The notes under the pieces: model-generated
What the model was told of the DNA's origin: nothing
The model's database searches: none
Seen by the model: the letters and a program-made list of their open reading frames with translations, nothing else
Translations under genes and position numbers: made by a program
Assembly: GCA_964344965.1 (NCBI GenBank)
Contig: CAYFPJ010000002.1
Coordinates: 95,508-159,507 of the forward strand
Length of the DNA: 64,000 bases
From: UM-FILTER-37-12 sp964344965
GTDB taxonomy: Bacteria > Patescibacteriota > Patescibacteriia > Magasanikbacterales > UBA922
Direction of reading: 5' to 3'
Shown here: piece after piece, positions 1 through 7,882 of the stretch
Numbering within the stretch: the first letter of the stretch is position 1
Layout of the letters: every line of letters begins with the position of its first letter

Positions 1-562
1 CAATATCTTTTACTGTCGAGATATTCTGCTTTGGAATAAAAAATATACCAGTATACACACAGTCAAAATCACTTAGACCCTTGGACATCTCTACCATGTT
101 TTCATTTTGATCAACTTTTACTTTCATTACATCTTCTGTACCGCAAGACAAATCATAACTACAGTATATGCATAGCTCATTCATTGCTCCTGAAATGGCC
201 TTAGCAGTATTTCCACTAAAAATATAATCAGCATCACAAGTTAAGATACTTTCATTTCCAACGACAGAGAGTCCATTTTCAAAACTTGTTAAATTTTGAC
301 ATAGGTAATCTGGATTATTTACAACTACAATAGACGAATCGATCGACTTTACCTTATCATTCAGCTGGTCAAATAAATAACCTCCCACAATTGTGATATC
401 TTCTATGCCAATTTTTTTGACAAAATCAATACCATAACGTATCAATGATTTTCCATTGACTTTCAAAAGTGGCTTTGGGGTCTCTCTTGTGAGCTCACCC
501 ATTCTGTTTCCCACACCAGCTGCCAAAATGATTGCTTTTATATTTTTATTTTTTTGGTTCAT
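1..562 (-). CDS. Sugar/choline-phosphate nucleotidyltransferase (LicC/NTP_transferase type), 3' end outside window
   Basis: Reading the minus strand from an ATG at 562 gives an open frame to the window edge (187 codons visible, no stop). The N-terminus carries the nucleotidyltransferase signature AIILAAGVGNRMGE followed by TPKPLLKVNGKSL, the NTP-binding loop of the GT-A-like NTP_transferase family, which activates a phosphorylated alcohol or sugar as a CDP-, UDP- or dTDP-derivative. A later CDADYIF segment fits the metal-binding Asp region. The gene overlaps the kinase-like gene upstream by 4 nt (ATGA), so the two are translationally coupled. A kinase plus nucleotidyltransferase pair is the LicA/LicC arrangement for phosphocholine, but the cyclase and CDP-alcohol transferase upstream suggest another alcohol. 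The substrate cannot be read from sequence. The C-terminus is not visible. Confidence 0.85.
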   Translation of the reverse strand, partial: MNQKNKNIKAIILAAGVGNRMGELTRETPKPLLKVNGKSLIRYGIDFVKKIGIEDITIVGGYLFDQLNDKVKSIDSSIVVVNNPDYLCQNLTSFENGLSVVGNESILTCDADYIFSGNTAKAISGAMNELCIYCSYDLSCGTEDVMKVKVDQNENMVEMSKGLSDFDCVYTGIFFIPKQNISTVKDI

Positions 563-1479
563 AATTCTTCATACAATTTCATAAAATATTCAGATCTAGA
601 TTTGGTTATCTGCGGAAAATGCGATGCTGCATAAGGTCCTACGAATACCTCTCTAACCAGCCTAAATTTTAACCCTTCTAAAAAATACTCTTTTTCTAAT
701 TTACTAATTTTTCTAACACTTTCATATCCATCTAAGTAGGAAGATAATAACTTATTATCTAATTTTTCATTTTTAAAACAAGTCCAAATTATCGGTGTAG
801 TAATATCATGTAGTAAATCACCATAATATGTATTGTCAAAATCCAAAAATGCTTTTACATTACTTTTTTTTGTCACAATATTTTCTGGTTTTACATCCTG
901 ATGAGTTATTCCTTGTGGTAAGTTAGAAGGAAAACTAAACTTTTTCAACTCTTCTCCAACCCAATCTAACAACTCTTTTGATTGTGAAAAACTACTTTTG
1001 GCAACATCTTCTCGGCTATTCCTAACTAACTTTTTTAAGTTATCCAAATCCCAAACATTTTTTCTGACATTCCTTGGTTCGAAATCTCTTGCCAACAAGT
1101 GAAACTTAGCCAAAAGCTCACCTACTTGTCTAAGCTGGTCTGCTGTCAAAATACAGCCTGTTTTACCTTCAATATATTTGTAAAAAATACACGGTTTACC
1201 ATCGAAAATATATACCAATTTTCCACCATCTAATTCTACTAGCTTTGGTGATGGAAAATCTTTCTCGGACAAATATTGTAAAATACCCACTTCAGATTCT
1301 ACATCATTTTTATTCTTATTATTATAAACTCGAAAAATATATTTTTCTTTATTCTGTATCTCAACAACATAATTTGCATTCATCACCCCACTTTCTATTA
1401 ATTGTATTTTTTCAATTTCTAAAGAAAAATTCTCTTTGATAAAATCTTTTATTTTTTGTAATTTCGTAATTTTGGACAT
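559..1479 (-). CDS. APH/choline-kinase family phosphotransferase
   Basis: A protein of about 306 residues with the aminoglycoside phosphotransferase/choline kinase fold. It has a Brenner-type catalytic motif THQDVKPEN (Asp near residue 195) and a downstream LDFDN metal-binding motif. The family phosphorylates small alcohols (choline, homoserine, sugars) in the cytoplasm. I chose the ATG at 1479 because it follows an AGGA-type ribosome site and lies 2 nt after the stop of the preceding reductase gene; an ATG 18 nt upstream is also possible. The gene overlaps the downstream nucleotidyltransferase by 4 nt. Context (cyclase, reductase, nucleotidyltransferases, CDP-alcohol transferase) suggests that it phosphorylates the hydroxylated product of the operon before nucleotide activation. 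That substrate assignment is inference; a LicA-like choline kinase role is the main alternative. Confidence 0.8.
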   Translation of the reverse strand: MSKITKLQKIKDFIKENFSLEIEKIQLIESGVMNANYVVEIQNKEKYIFRVYNNKNKNDVESEVGILQYLSEKDFPSPKLVELDGGKLVYIFDGKPCIFYKYIEGKTGCILTADQLRQVGELLAKFHLLARDFEPRNVRKNVWDLDNLKKLVRNSREDVAKSSFSQSKELLDWVGEELKKFSFPSNLPQGITHQDVKPENIVTKKSNVKAFLDFDNTYYGDLLHDITTPIIWTCFKNEKLDNKLLSSYLDGYESVRKISKLEKEYFLEGLKFRLVREVFVGPYAASHFPQITKSRSEYFMKLYEEL

Positions 1480-1481
1480 AA

Positions 1482-2228
1482 TTATTCCTGATTCCAAATA
1501 GTATTCAACAGCCAGCTCCTGCCAGTGACACCACTGCCTTCTACAGAAATCAAAAATGATACCAAGTTGGCCACTTCTTTTGGTTCTGTAAAACGTTTCA
1601 ATTCTAATGGCTCACAAATTTGTTGATACAATTTTTCTACTTCCATTCCTTTTTCTCTAGCCAGTCTTTCCAAGTCTTTCTCTGCCATCCCTGTCTTGAC
1701 CCACCCAGGACAAATAGAGTTTACAGTTATTCCTCTTCCACCTAATTCTTTGGCCCAACACTTTGTCAGACCATTGACTGCAAACTTGGAAGCGCAGTAT
1801 GCCCCATAACCAGCCCGACCATCTTTGCCAAGTTGTGATGAGATATTCACTATTCTTCCGTTGTTAATGATATAAGGAAGCAAGCCCTTGGTCAAAAAAT
1901 ACAAACCATTCAAATTTGTGTTGAGGACATCATCCCAAACACCCGAACTTTCATCCAATCTTTCTGTTTTGCAAATTCCAGCATTGTTTACAAGTCCGTA
2001 CAAATCACCTTCCCATGAATCACAAAAATTCTTCACAGCCTCTCTATCAGACAAATCTAGGACACTGCAATCTACTAAGCCAAACTTTGATAATTTTTCT
2101 ACACCTGCTTTCAGTCCCGATTCATCTCTAGCACAAATATGAATATCAAAACCATCTTTTAACAATTTTTCAGCAATAGAAAAACCAATTCCGCGACTTC
2201 CTCCTGTCACAATAATCTTTTTGCTCAT
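1482..2228 (-). CDS. Short-chain dehydrogenase/reductase (SDR)
   Basis: A 248-residue classical SDR. The N-terminal nucleotide-binding motif is TGGSRGIG, the structural NNAG motif appears in LYGLVNNAG, and the active site has the catalytic Ser of IVNISSQLG and the YxxxK pair in YCASK. The length is typical. The enzyme should oxidise or reduce a hydroxyl/keto group with NAD(P)(H) in the cytosol. The sequence resembles FabG-like members, but its place in the operon after the cyclase fusion gene argues for reduction of a cyclic ketone made by that cyclase rather than for fatty-acid synthesis. That is inference. It is 12 nt from the upstream gene and 2 nt from the kinase start, so it is co-transcribed. 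Confidence 0.88.
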   Translation of the reverse strand: MSKKIIVTGGSRGIGFSIAEKLLKDGFDIHICARDESGLKAGVEKLSKFGLVDCSVLDLSDREAVKNFCDSWEGDLYGLVNNAGICKTERLDESSGVWDDVLNTNLNGLYFLTKGLLPYIINNGRIVNISSQLGKDGRAGYGAYCASKFAVNGLTKCWAKELGGRGITVNSICPGWVKTGMAEKDLERLAREKGMEVEKLYQQICEPLELKRFTEPKEVANLVSFLISVEGSGVTGRSWLLNTIWNQE

Positions 2229-2240
2229 ATTTTTTATTTT

Positions 2241-4124
2241 TCAAAGCTTGGTACGAGATTTGTTGATCTCAATTGCTCTTTTTAATATTGCGTAATCTAT
2301 TGGTACACCATGGACTCCACCATCATGCCACACCTCCCCTCTGTCAATTAAAAGAGCCATGTGGGGATTGGTCTTGACATGATGTTTGTCATATTTAATT
2401 TTGTTGCAGATATCTTCACTAGTCATATATTCTGGAACTACAGTAGGAAGATCATATTGTTTACATATATTGTAGTGTAAATCTACTAGTGAATCATCAC
2501 AGAAATCTAACAATCTAGAAATCTCTGCAATAACACACATGCCAATGGCCAAAGCTTCTCCATGCAAAAAGTCGTAAGAAGAAAGATGTTCAATAGCATG
2601 ACCAACACTATGACCATACTGGGGCAACATCTCATTATGGTCATCTTTGACATCACCAATCAACAAGGGAACTTTTAGCTGGATAGTCTTGCGGACCACT
2701 TCTTCCAAAAATCTGATATCCTTTATGTCACCATTATAGTCCAATAAATAATCTAACAGGCCTTGATCTTGGACCAAGGCGTGCTTGATTGATTCTGAAA
2801 TACCATCCCTAACATAACGTTCATCAAGTGTTTTGAGAACCTCTGGATCAATAACAATAATCATTGCCGGATGATAGCTACCCATCAAATTTTTTCCTTT
2901 GGTAGAATTCACTGCTTGTTTGAAATCAATAGCAGCATCCAACTGCGCCATGACTGTGGTAGGGATATGTATCAGACCTACCCCTCTATACAAAGTAGAG
3001 GCAAGGAATCCTGCCATATTATTCACAACACCACCACCCAGGCTGATAAGGATTGATTTCTTATCCATGCCATAAGAAAAAATTTCATCAGCCAATCTTA
3101 TATATTCATGAATATTCTTGGAGCTTTCTCCCTCTGGAATAACTAATTTCTTAACATTATATCCAGCTTCCAAAAAACTCTGTAAAACCTTCTCACCATA
3201 AAGAGAATCAACCTTACTGTCAGTAATTATAAAATGCATAGAATCGGCCATTGACTCGGGAATAATACGAACTTTATCTAGCTTACTGACCAAACCAGGC
3301 TCTACTACAATGTCTGTTTCCATTTTTTTATGACGATAAAAATTTGAAAATAGGGGAGATTCGGTCATCTGTTCTCGATTTACAGAAGGGGTAACAATGT
3401 TTTGCTGTCTGCGGATAAACATCTCTGCTCTAATATGAACAGCTGGCGTGTTGATATCAAACCATTCACAATCATCAAGAGAAACAGATTTTAATTTTTT
3501 ATCTTCAGCCAATTTTTGTAAAAATTCGCCAAAACTTGCAATATTTGTATCATCACCCAACAAACCTTTTGATAAATTGACACTCAATTCACTAAAATGA
3601 TAAATACCAACTTCCAGTCCGTTATATGTCAACAAATCTCTGCCAAGATTTTTGATATTATTTCCATCCTTGAAGACTCGTGAAAGAGCTCCAGATTTAA
3701 CAAATTTCTCTTGATTTTCACCAATCAAACTTACAACTGAACCACCCTCTATGCCTATGTCTTCAAACAGTAAAAATGGATTGGATCTTACAATGAGGTC
3801 AGCCATTGACACAAAAAATGGCGCCGGAACAGTGTCAAATACCTGAGACAACGACTTCAACATTCCCTGTTTTGAACTGTCTTCTTGATGAATATAATTT
3901 ATTTCAACCTCAATATCTGGGTTATTTGTTAATTCTTTTTTTATTTCCTCACCACGAAATCCTACAACTATATATATTTGCTCTACACCAGCATCTTGCA
4001 ACTGCTCAATACCCCATAAAATCATGGGTTTGTTCCCAACTTTAACCAAGGCCTTGGGATGATCAGGTCTATCAAGGCGTGCACCTTTGCCGGCAGCCAA
4101 AATGACAGCAGTCTTGGTATTCAT
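2241..4124 (-). CDS. Fusion: nucleotidyltransferase + dehydroquinate-synthase-like sugar-phosphate cyclase
   Basis: A 627-residue two-domain protein. Residues 1-240 are an NTP_transferase domain (AVILAAGKGARL at 6-17, HPKALVKVGNKP, SMADL near 106-110). Residues about 265-625 are a sugar-phosphate cyclase of the 3-dehydroquinate synthase superfamily, with GGG at 363-365, PTTVMAQLDAA at 388-398, KQAVN at 402-406 and GKNLMGSYHP at 410-419. The expected metal ligands are present: Glu444 in GISESIK, His505 in GHSVGHA and His521 in HGE, with the family's 16-residue spacing between the two His. The usual DHQS sequence DSSxGGK is DAAIDFK here, which speaks against shikimate synthesis and for a secondary-metabolism-type cyclase (2-epi-5-epi-valiolone synthase or related). 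Fusing the cyclase to a nucleotidyltransferase suggests that product formation and activation are linked. The true substrate is unknown. Confidence 0.85.
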   Translation of the reverse strand: MNTKTAVILAAGKGARLDRPDHPKALVKVGNKPMILWGIEQLQDAGVEQIYIVVGFRGEEIKKELTNNPDIEVEINYIHQEDSSKQGMLKSLSQVFDTVPAPFFVSMADLIVRSNPFLLFEDIGIEGGSVVSLIGENQEKFVKSGALSRVFKDGNNIKNLGRDLLTYNGLEVGIYHFSELSVNLSKGLLGDDTNIASFGEFLQKLAEDKKLKSVSLDDCEWFDINTPAVHIRAEMFIRRQQNIVTPSVNREQMTESPLFSNFYRHKKMETDIVVEPGLVSKLDKVRIIPESMADSMHFIITDSKVDSLYGEKVLQSFLEAGYNVKKLVIPEGESSKNIHEYIRLADEIFSYGMDKKSILISLGGGVVNNMAGFLASTLYRGVGLIHIPTTVMAQLDAAIDFKQAVNSTKGKNLMGSYHPAMIIVIDPEVLKTLDERYVRDGISESIKHALVQDQGLLDYLLDYNGDIKDIRFLEEVVRKTIQLKVPLLIGDVKDDHNEMLPQYGHSVGHAIEHLSSYDFLHGEALAIGMCVIAEISRLLDFCDDSLVDLHYNICKQYDLPTVVPEYMTSEDICNKIKYDKHHVKTNPHMALLIDRGEVWHDGGVHGVPIDYAILKRAIEINKSRTKL

Positions 4125-4126
4125 AA

Positions 4127-4882
4127 TTATTTATCATTGATAATATGGCGAACCTGCTTGGCAAAAAGAGCCAACCACAACAAACCATATCCTATTGCAA
4201 AAAATAATATATATAAATCTATTCTATTCATAATTGCGCAAATAAATAGCATCAAAAAAATCCCAGTAGAACTAAAAAAATTTTTATTTATCCAATAAAA
4301 CATTCTGATAAACATCGATTTTTGTTTGTAGTTAGTCTTGATACGTTCTACTTCCTCGTTTGAAATACTAAAATTTTTCTTCATCCAAAAACGTGTCTCT
4401 AGTAAACGGTATAACAACTTGGCAACAGAAGCAATCGCACCAGCCAATAAATAATATGGAGAATAGTCATGATAAACAAGTACTGTACCAAGAATAAGAA
4501 AAATAAAACTATACTGAATATCATGACTTACCGGCTCCACATAAGATCCTCCCCAGCCACCAGCCGACTTTCTAAACCGAGCCACTTCCCCATCACAACC
4601 ATCAAGCACAATAGAAAAAAATACTATCAAAGATCCAACTATTCCAATAGCATAATTATTGAACGCAAACAATGACACTCCACCAAGATACACCAAAACA
4701 CTGACAGCAGTAATTTGATTGGGAGTAATTTTGGTTGGTAAAAATAATTTCGTAAAGTAAATAGAAAAAACTCTAGAAAACAAACCGACTTTACTCTCTC
4801 GAGCTGGATTTGGAGCGCTGGCCTGACATATTCTGCGTAGCTCTTTTATTGAATATTTTTTAATACTTTTTTCATTTTCCAT
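4127..4882 (-). CDS. CDP-alcohol phosphatidyltransferase family membrane enzyme (divergent motif)
   Basis: A 251-residue integral membrane protein with about six hydrophobic segments. It carries most of the CDP-alcohol phosphotransferase signature: Asp94, Asp97, Gly98, Ala101 and Arg102 in LDGCDGEVAR. In the family the motif continues with Gly, Asp and Asp at fixed spacing. Here one residue is inserted, and the last two Asp positions appear as Glu116 and His120-Asp121 in GSYVEPVSHD. The family transfers a phospho-alcohol from CDP-alcohol onto a lipid or second alcohol at the membrane. Lying 2 nt from the cyclase fusion gene, it is the plausible last step that places the cyclitol-like phosphate on a lipid or glycan carrier. 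The fold assignment is firm; the changed catalytic residues make activity and substrate uncertain. Confidence 0.82.
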   Translation of the reverse strand: MENEKSIKKYSIKELRRICQASAPNPARESKVGLFSRVFSIYFTKLFLPTKITPNQITAVSVLVYLGGVSLFAFNNYAIGIVGSLIVFFSIVLDGCDGEVARFRKSAGGWGGSYVEPVSHDIQYSFIFLILGTVLVYHDYSPYYLLAGAIASVAKLLYRLLETRFWMKKNFSISNEEVERIKTNYKQKSMFIRMFYWINKNFFSSTGIFLMLFICAIMNRIDLYILFFAIGYGLLWLALFAKQVRHIINDK

Positions 4883-4898
4883 ATATAATTCAAAACAT

Positions 4899-4975
4899 CA
4901 GTCTATGTCTTATTTTTTTGAAGTCGACAGTCTGCAATTTTGCGATTTCGGCCCAAAAAAATAAGACATAGACTG
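4899..4975. repeat. Perfect 21-bp inverted repeat (large hairpin) between operon genes
   Basis: Arms 4899-4919 and 4955-4975 are exact reverse complements, separated by a 35-nt spacer; each arm ends in a run of seven T or A. It lies in the 105-nt gap between the CDP-alcohol transferase start and the stop of the next upstream gene. It could act as a bidirectional terminator, but its size and resemblance to other long hairpins in this cluster suggest a mobile palindromic element. Confidence 0.85.
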
Positions 4976-4987
4976 AGACAGGAGACA

Positions 4988-6346
4988 TTAGTTAAGACAA
5001 CTTAACAAACTATCTGCTACTCTTTTGGCAGAATTACCATCTGCTTTATACATAAAATATTTTATAAATTCATCAAACTGATACTCACCTTTATTTTTTG
5101 ACAAAACTTCTTTCAATTGATCCAAAAATTCATCCTTATCGTGGGATATAAACATTTCTTTTTTATTGGCCACCACATCGACATAGTCTGTCTTGTAAAA
5201 TCGCTTTACAGACTCCCCAAGTGGAATACCATCTTCCACGTCAAACTTGATGCTGATCACTGGTGTCCCTGCAGAGATGGCATCGAATATTAGCGTGGAA
5301 GCAATAGTGACGACCACGTCAGCATGATACAAAGAATTATATAAATTCGACAGATGATTGAAAGATGTATCCCAATGATCTTTGAATTTATGATTCTGTT
5401 TGTCAGTGACAGTATCAACTGCAAATCCTTCAAAATCCGCTAGTGGCAAAAACTGTTTCTCATCTCCCACATATCCCAAGTGGGGACGAATCAACACTTG
5501 AACATCTTGTAATTTCCCTTCTTCAATATACTGTTTGATCAATTTTGGATACTGAAACTCATAAGTCTGGTTGACACCATTGGAGCCGTAGAGAATAATT
5601 TTTTTTGATGGATCAAAACCAAATTTTTGACAGAATTCTTCCCTTGAAACTAAATTTTTTGGTTGATAAAAATCAAATTGTGGTGCGCCGGTTACCATTA
5701 TTTCGCTATCTTTATAATCCTGGTACTTGAGAGCTTGTTCTTTCATAAAAGGGCTCCAGACAATCATCTTATCAGTCTTCACGTTGAAAAGTATTTTTGA
5801 CAGGTTGTCCCAACTCTTTGGCATTTGGACTGTCTTCACTCCAAACCTCTTAGCACTCTTAAGGACACTGATGTCATCCACAGCATGAGCTGTGGTGGCA
5901 AATACCAAATCTGGGTGGTACTTTTGAAATAGATAGTCATGCTCTGTCTGTGGATTTAATTTGAAATCAAACCAACGGACAAATTTTTTAAATCCTGGAA
6001 TAAACTTCAATGGATATAAAAATACTAATCTTGGTACATACAAAATCTTTGAAGGATCCTTGCCACACAACTTGCTCCTGTACAAATGATGTACTGTTTT
6101 ATTAAAAATTGATCCTTTCAACAATTCCCTAATGATGCGTTGAAATCGAAATTTATTTTTGGGGACAAAAAGAGGTTCTAGTATCAAATTATCATGCTCA
6201 AAATCTTTGAATAAATCTGTGTCTTGATAATTTGGTGTCAGCACCACAACACGAATTCCTTGATCCAAAATACGACTAACCACACCAGTATGAAGAAAAT
6301 TTCTTACCAATGCTCCTCTTGAGATTGTGATAAATAATGTCTTCAT
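4988..6346 (-). CDS. CDP-glycerol glycerophosphotransferase-like / GT-B surface polysaccharide transferase
   Basis: A 452-residue soluble protein with no signal peptide. It starts MKTLFITISRG and shows a GT-B-like layout. The C-terminal half has ILYGSNGVNQ, LIRPHLG and a late nucleotide-binding region ADVVVTIASTLIFDAISAGTP that resembles the CDP-glycerol glycerophosphotransferase and UDP-GlcNAc 2-epimerase-like families. These enzymes add phospho-alcohols or sugars to surface polymers on the cytoplasmic face. The start overlaps the upstream glycosyltransferase stop by 4 nt. The exact donor is not readable. The neighbouring cyclitol-type operon makes a nucleotide-activated alcohol donor conceivable, but an ordinary sugar transferase is equally possible. 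Confidence 0.65.
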   Translation of the reverse strand: MKTLFITISRGALVRNFLHTGVVSRILDQGIRVVVLTPNYQDTDLFKDFEHDNLILEPLFVPKNKFRFQRIIRELLKGSIFNKTVHHLYRSKLCGKDPSKILYVPRLVFLYPLKFIPGFKKFVRWFDFKLNPQTEHDYLFQKYHPDLVFATTAHAVDDISVLKSAKRFGVKTVQMPKSWDNLSKILFNVKTDKMIVWSPFMKEQALKYQDYKDSEIMVTGAPQFDFYQPKNLVSREEFCQKFGFDPSKKIILYGSNGVNQTYEFQYPKLIKQYIEEGKLQDVQVLIRPHLGYVGDEKQFLPLADFEGFAVDTVTDKQNHKFKDHWDTSFNHLSNLYNSLYHADVVVTIASTLIFDAISAGTPVISIKFDVEDGIPLGESVKRFYKTDYVDVVANKKEMFISHDKDEFLDQLKEVLSKNKGEYQFDEFIKYFMYKADGNSAKRVADSLLSCLN

Positions 6347-7485
6347 ACTATCGAAGCCGTGTGCTTTAAAATATTTTCAGCTCTTTTTTCCCATGTAAAA
6401 TGTTTAGCATCTTGGTAAGCTTGATTTATAATTTTCTCTGACTTATCACTATCAGCTAGCAAAGTCTCCAACTCTTTTACAAAATCATCACAAGAGCCAG
6501 CTCTGAATAATACAGAATTATTATTGTTTAAAACTTCCTTTATGCTTGGGAGATCAGAAGCAATGATCGGACGTCTACTAGCCATATATTCAAACATCTT
6601 GATTGGGGAGGTGTGCTTCTCTGACTCTTTTGAAATCGGAAAATTTGGCAAAACAAGCACGTCTGCTGATTTTAAAAATTTTGGTATTAACTTTTTGTTG
6701 ACATGACCTAGTAGACTAATATTTTGTAAATTTTTTTTATCTATTTTTTCTTGAAAATTTTGGATATCTGCTGGATATCCCCCTACCAAGACAAACTGTA
6801 TTTCATTTTTGTCAACCAACTTTTCTGCTGCATCGATCAGCATCTCAGCTCCCTTCCATTTGTACAGATGCCCTACATACATGATGATTGTTTTGTCTTT
6901 TGGTAATTTGAGGCCTGTCCGACAAGTGTCTGCATCTTCATCTATATTGAAATCCTGCAAATCCACACCGTTTGGAGCGACCATAGTACTAGAAAATCCT
7001 CTATCCTTGTACTCATTTTCAGTACCTTTAGAGTTGCAAATGATCAAATCTACCTTTTTTAAAAAAAACTTATACAACTTATTCTTGCCAGCTGGCCAAC
7101 TGTGAGCTTCATATAGAATAGTACGGCCCAGCAGACTTGCCAGCCAAGCAATTTCTGGACTTCTGGTATATATAATAGTCTTTTTGTCAGATTTTCTTTT
7201 AAAGAATAATTTTATAAAAAATGTGAATCGACCTAAAAGAAAATTTAATTTTTCAGAGTATTTCACGACAATTTTTGAATAAAAAATTTTGATACGTCGC
7301 ACTATGAAAATATTCTCCAAACCATAATACGAAAACAAATCTACATCTTCTGCCCTAGTTCGATTTGGTACCAACAGCTCCACATTGTCTATCTTTTTTG
7401 CAAACTCCTCGCACATCTTGCAAATCTGATATCCGTAGGCCTTTTCAGTGGGAATTCGTAAATTAACTATATATGCCATTTTCAT
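6343..7485 (-). CDS. GT4-family glycosyltransferase
   Basis: A glycosyltransferase of about 380 residues with a Rossmann-type N-terminus (MKMAYIVNLRIPTEKAYG, with the family's glycine-rich acceptor loop) and a GT4 donor-binding C-domain: MYVGHLYKWKGAEML, then HTSPIKMFEYMASRRPIIAS near the end. It is cytoplasmic and retaining, and uses a nucleotide-sugar donor. I chose the ATG at 7485, just after the stop of the HTH gene at 7500; a start at 7479 is also possible, and an upstream ATG at 7512 would overlap the HTH gene. The 4-nt overlap with the next gene downstream indicates one operon driven from the promoter near 7784. Sugar specificity is unknown. Confidence 0.85.
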   Translation of the reverse strand: MKMAYIVNLRIPTEKAYGYQICKMCEEFAKKIDNVELLVPNRTRAEDVDLFSYYGLENIFIVRRIKIFYSKIVVKYSEKLNFLLGRFTFFIKLFFKRKSDKKTIIYTRSPEIAWLASLLGRTILYEAHSWPAGKNKLYKFFLKKVDLIICNSKGTENEYKDRGFSSTMVAPNGVDLQDFNIDEDADTCRTGLKLPKDKTIIMYVGHLYKWKGAEMLIDAAEKLVDKNEIQFVLVGGYPADIQNFQEKIDKKNLQNISLLGHVNKKLIPKFLKSADVLVLPNFPISKESEKHTSPIKMFEYMASRRPIIASDLPSIKEVLNNNNSVLFRAGSCDDFVKELETLLADSDKSEKIINQAYQDAKHFTWEKRAENILKHTASIV

Positions 7486-7499
7486 ACAAAAAAACCAGA

Positions 7500-7754
7500 C
7501 TAACCTGGCCACTTATTTATCTTATTTACCACCTTTTGTTTTAATTTGAGATACTTATCCACAGATTTCTTCTCTAGACCTGGAGAAACCAATCTAAGTA
7601 ATTCTTTACCCAAAATGCGATATTGTCCACCTACTTTATTAGCCTTAATAAGGCCTTTCTTCAGGAGTCTTTTCATGGTACTTTCGCTTATTTTAAGCAA
7701 ATTTCTGGCTTCGTTTGTAGTATAGACAGCATTATTTTTTATTTCGTCTGACAT
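7500..7754 (-). CDS. Excisionase/MerR-type helix-turn-helix DNA-binding protein
   Basis: An 84-residue basic protein. Residues about 10-52 form a winged-helix/HTH_17 domain: YTTNEARNLLKISESTMKRLLKKGLIKANKVGG, followed by the QYRILGKELL wing. A Lys-rich tail follows. No nuclease or ligand domain is present. It is the first gene of the glycosyltransferase transcript and lies directly downstream of a consensus promoter that carries three phased TGACAC sites, so autoregulation is a reasonable inference. A second protein of this type is encoded at 36652-36972. It could regulate the downstream glycan genes or be a remnant of a mobile element; nothing integrase-like is nearby. Confidence 0.8.
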   Translation of the reverse strand: MSDEIKNNAVYTTNEARNLLKISESTMKRLLKKGLIKANKVGGQYRILGKELLRLVSPGLEKKSVDKYLKLKQKVVNKINKWPG

Positions 7755-7783
7755 AGGTAAGTTGTTTGAAATTGAACCAGTTC

Positions 7784-7822
7784 ATTATAGCAAATAGTGT
7801 CATAAAGTGTCAATAGGTGTCA
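7784..7822 (-). promoter_or_regulatory. Consensus promoter with three TGACAC operator-like repeats
   Basis: On the minus strand, TTGACA (7808-7813) and TATAAT (7784-7789) are 18 nt apart, and the start codon of the HTH gene follows at 7754. The hexamer TGACAC occurs three times with an exact 10-bp period (plus-strand GTGTCA at 7797, 7807 and 7817), covering the -35 and spacer. One helical turn between sites suggests cooperative binding on one DNA face, probably by the HTH protein itself. Confidence 0.75.
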
Positions 7823-7882
7823 ATATATTAAAAAATACCTTATCTTAGCCAAAACTCAAACTGATAAAAAATCCAAAAATAC

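Noticed and set aside
2241..4124. AroB (shikimate pathway 3-dehydroquinate synthase)
   Set aside because: Metal ligands are kept, but the DSSxGGK substrate segment is DAAIDFK, the domain is fused to a nucleotidyltransferase, and no other shikimate gene is nearby.
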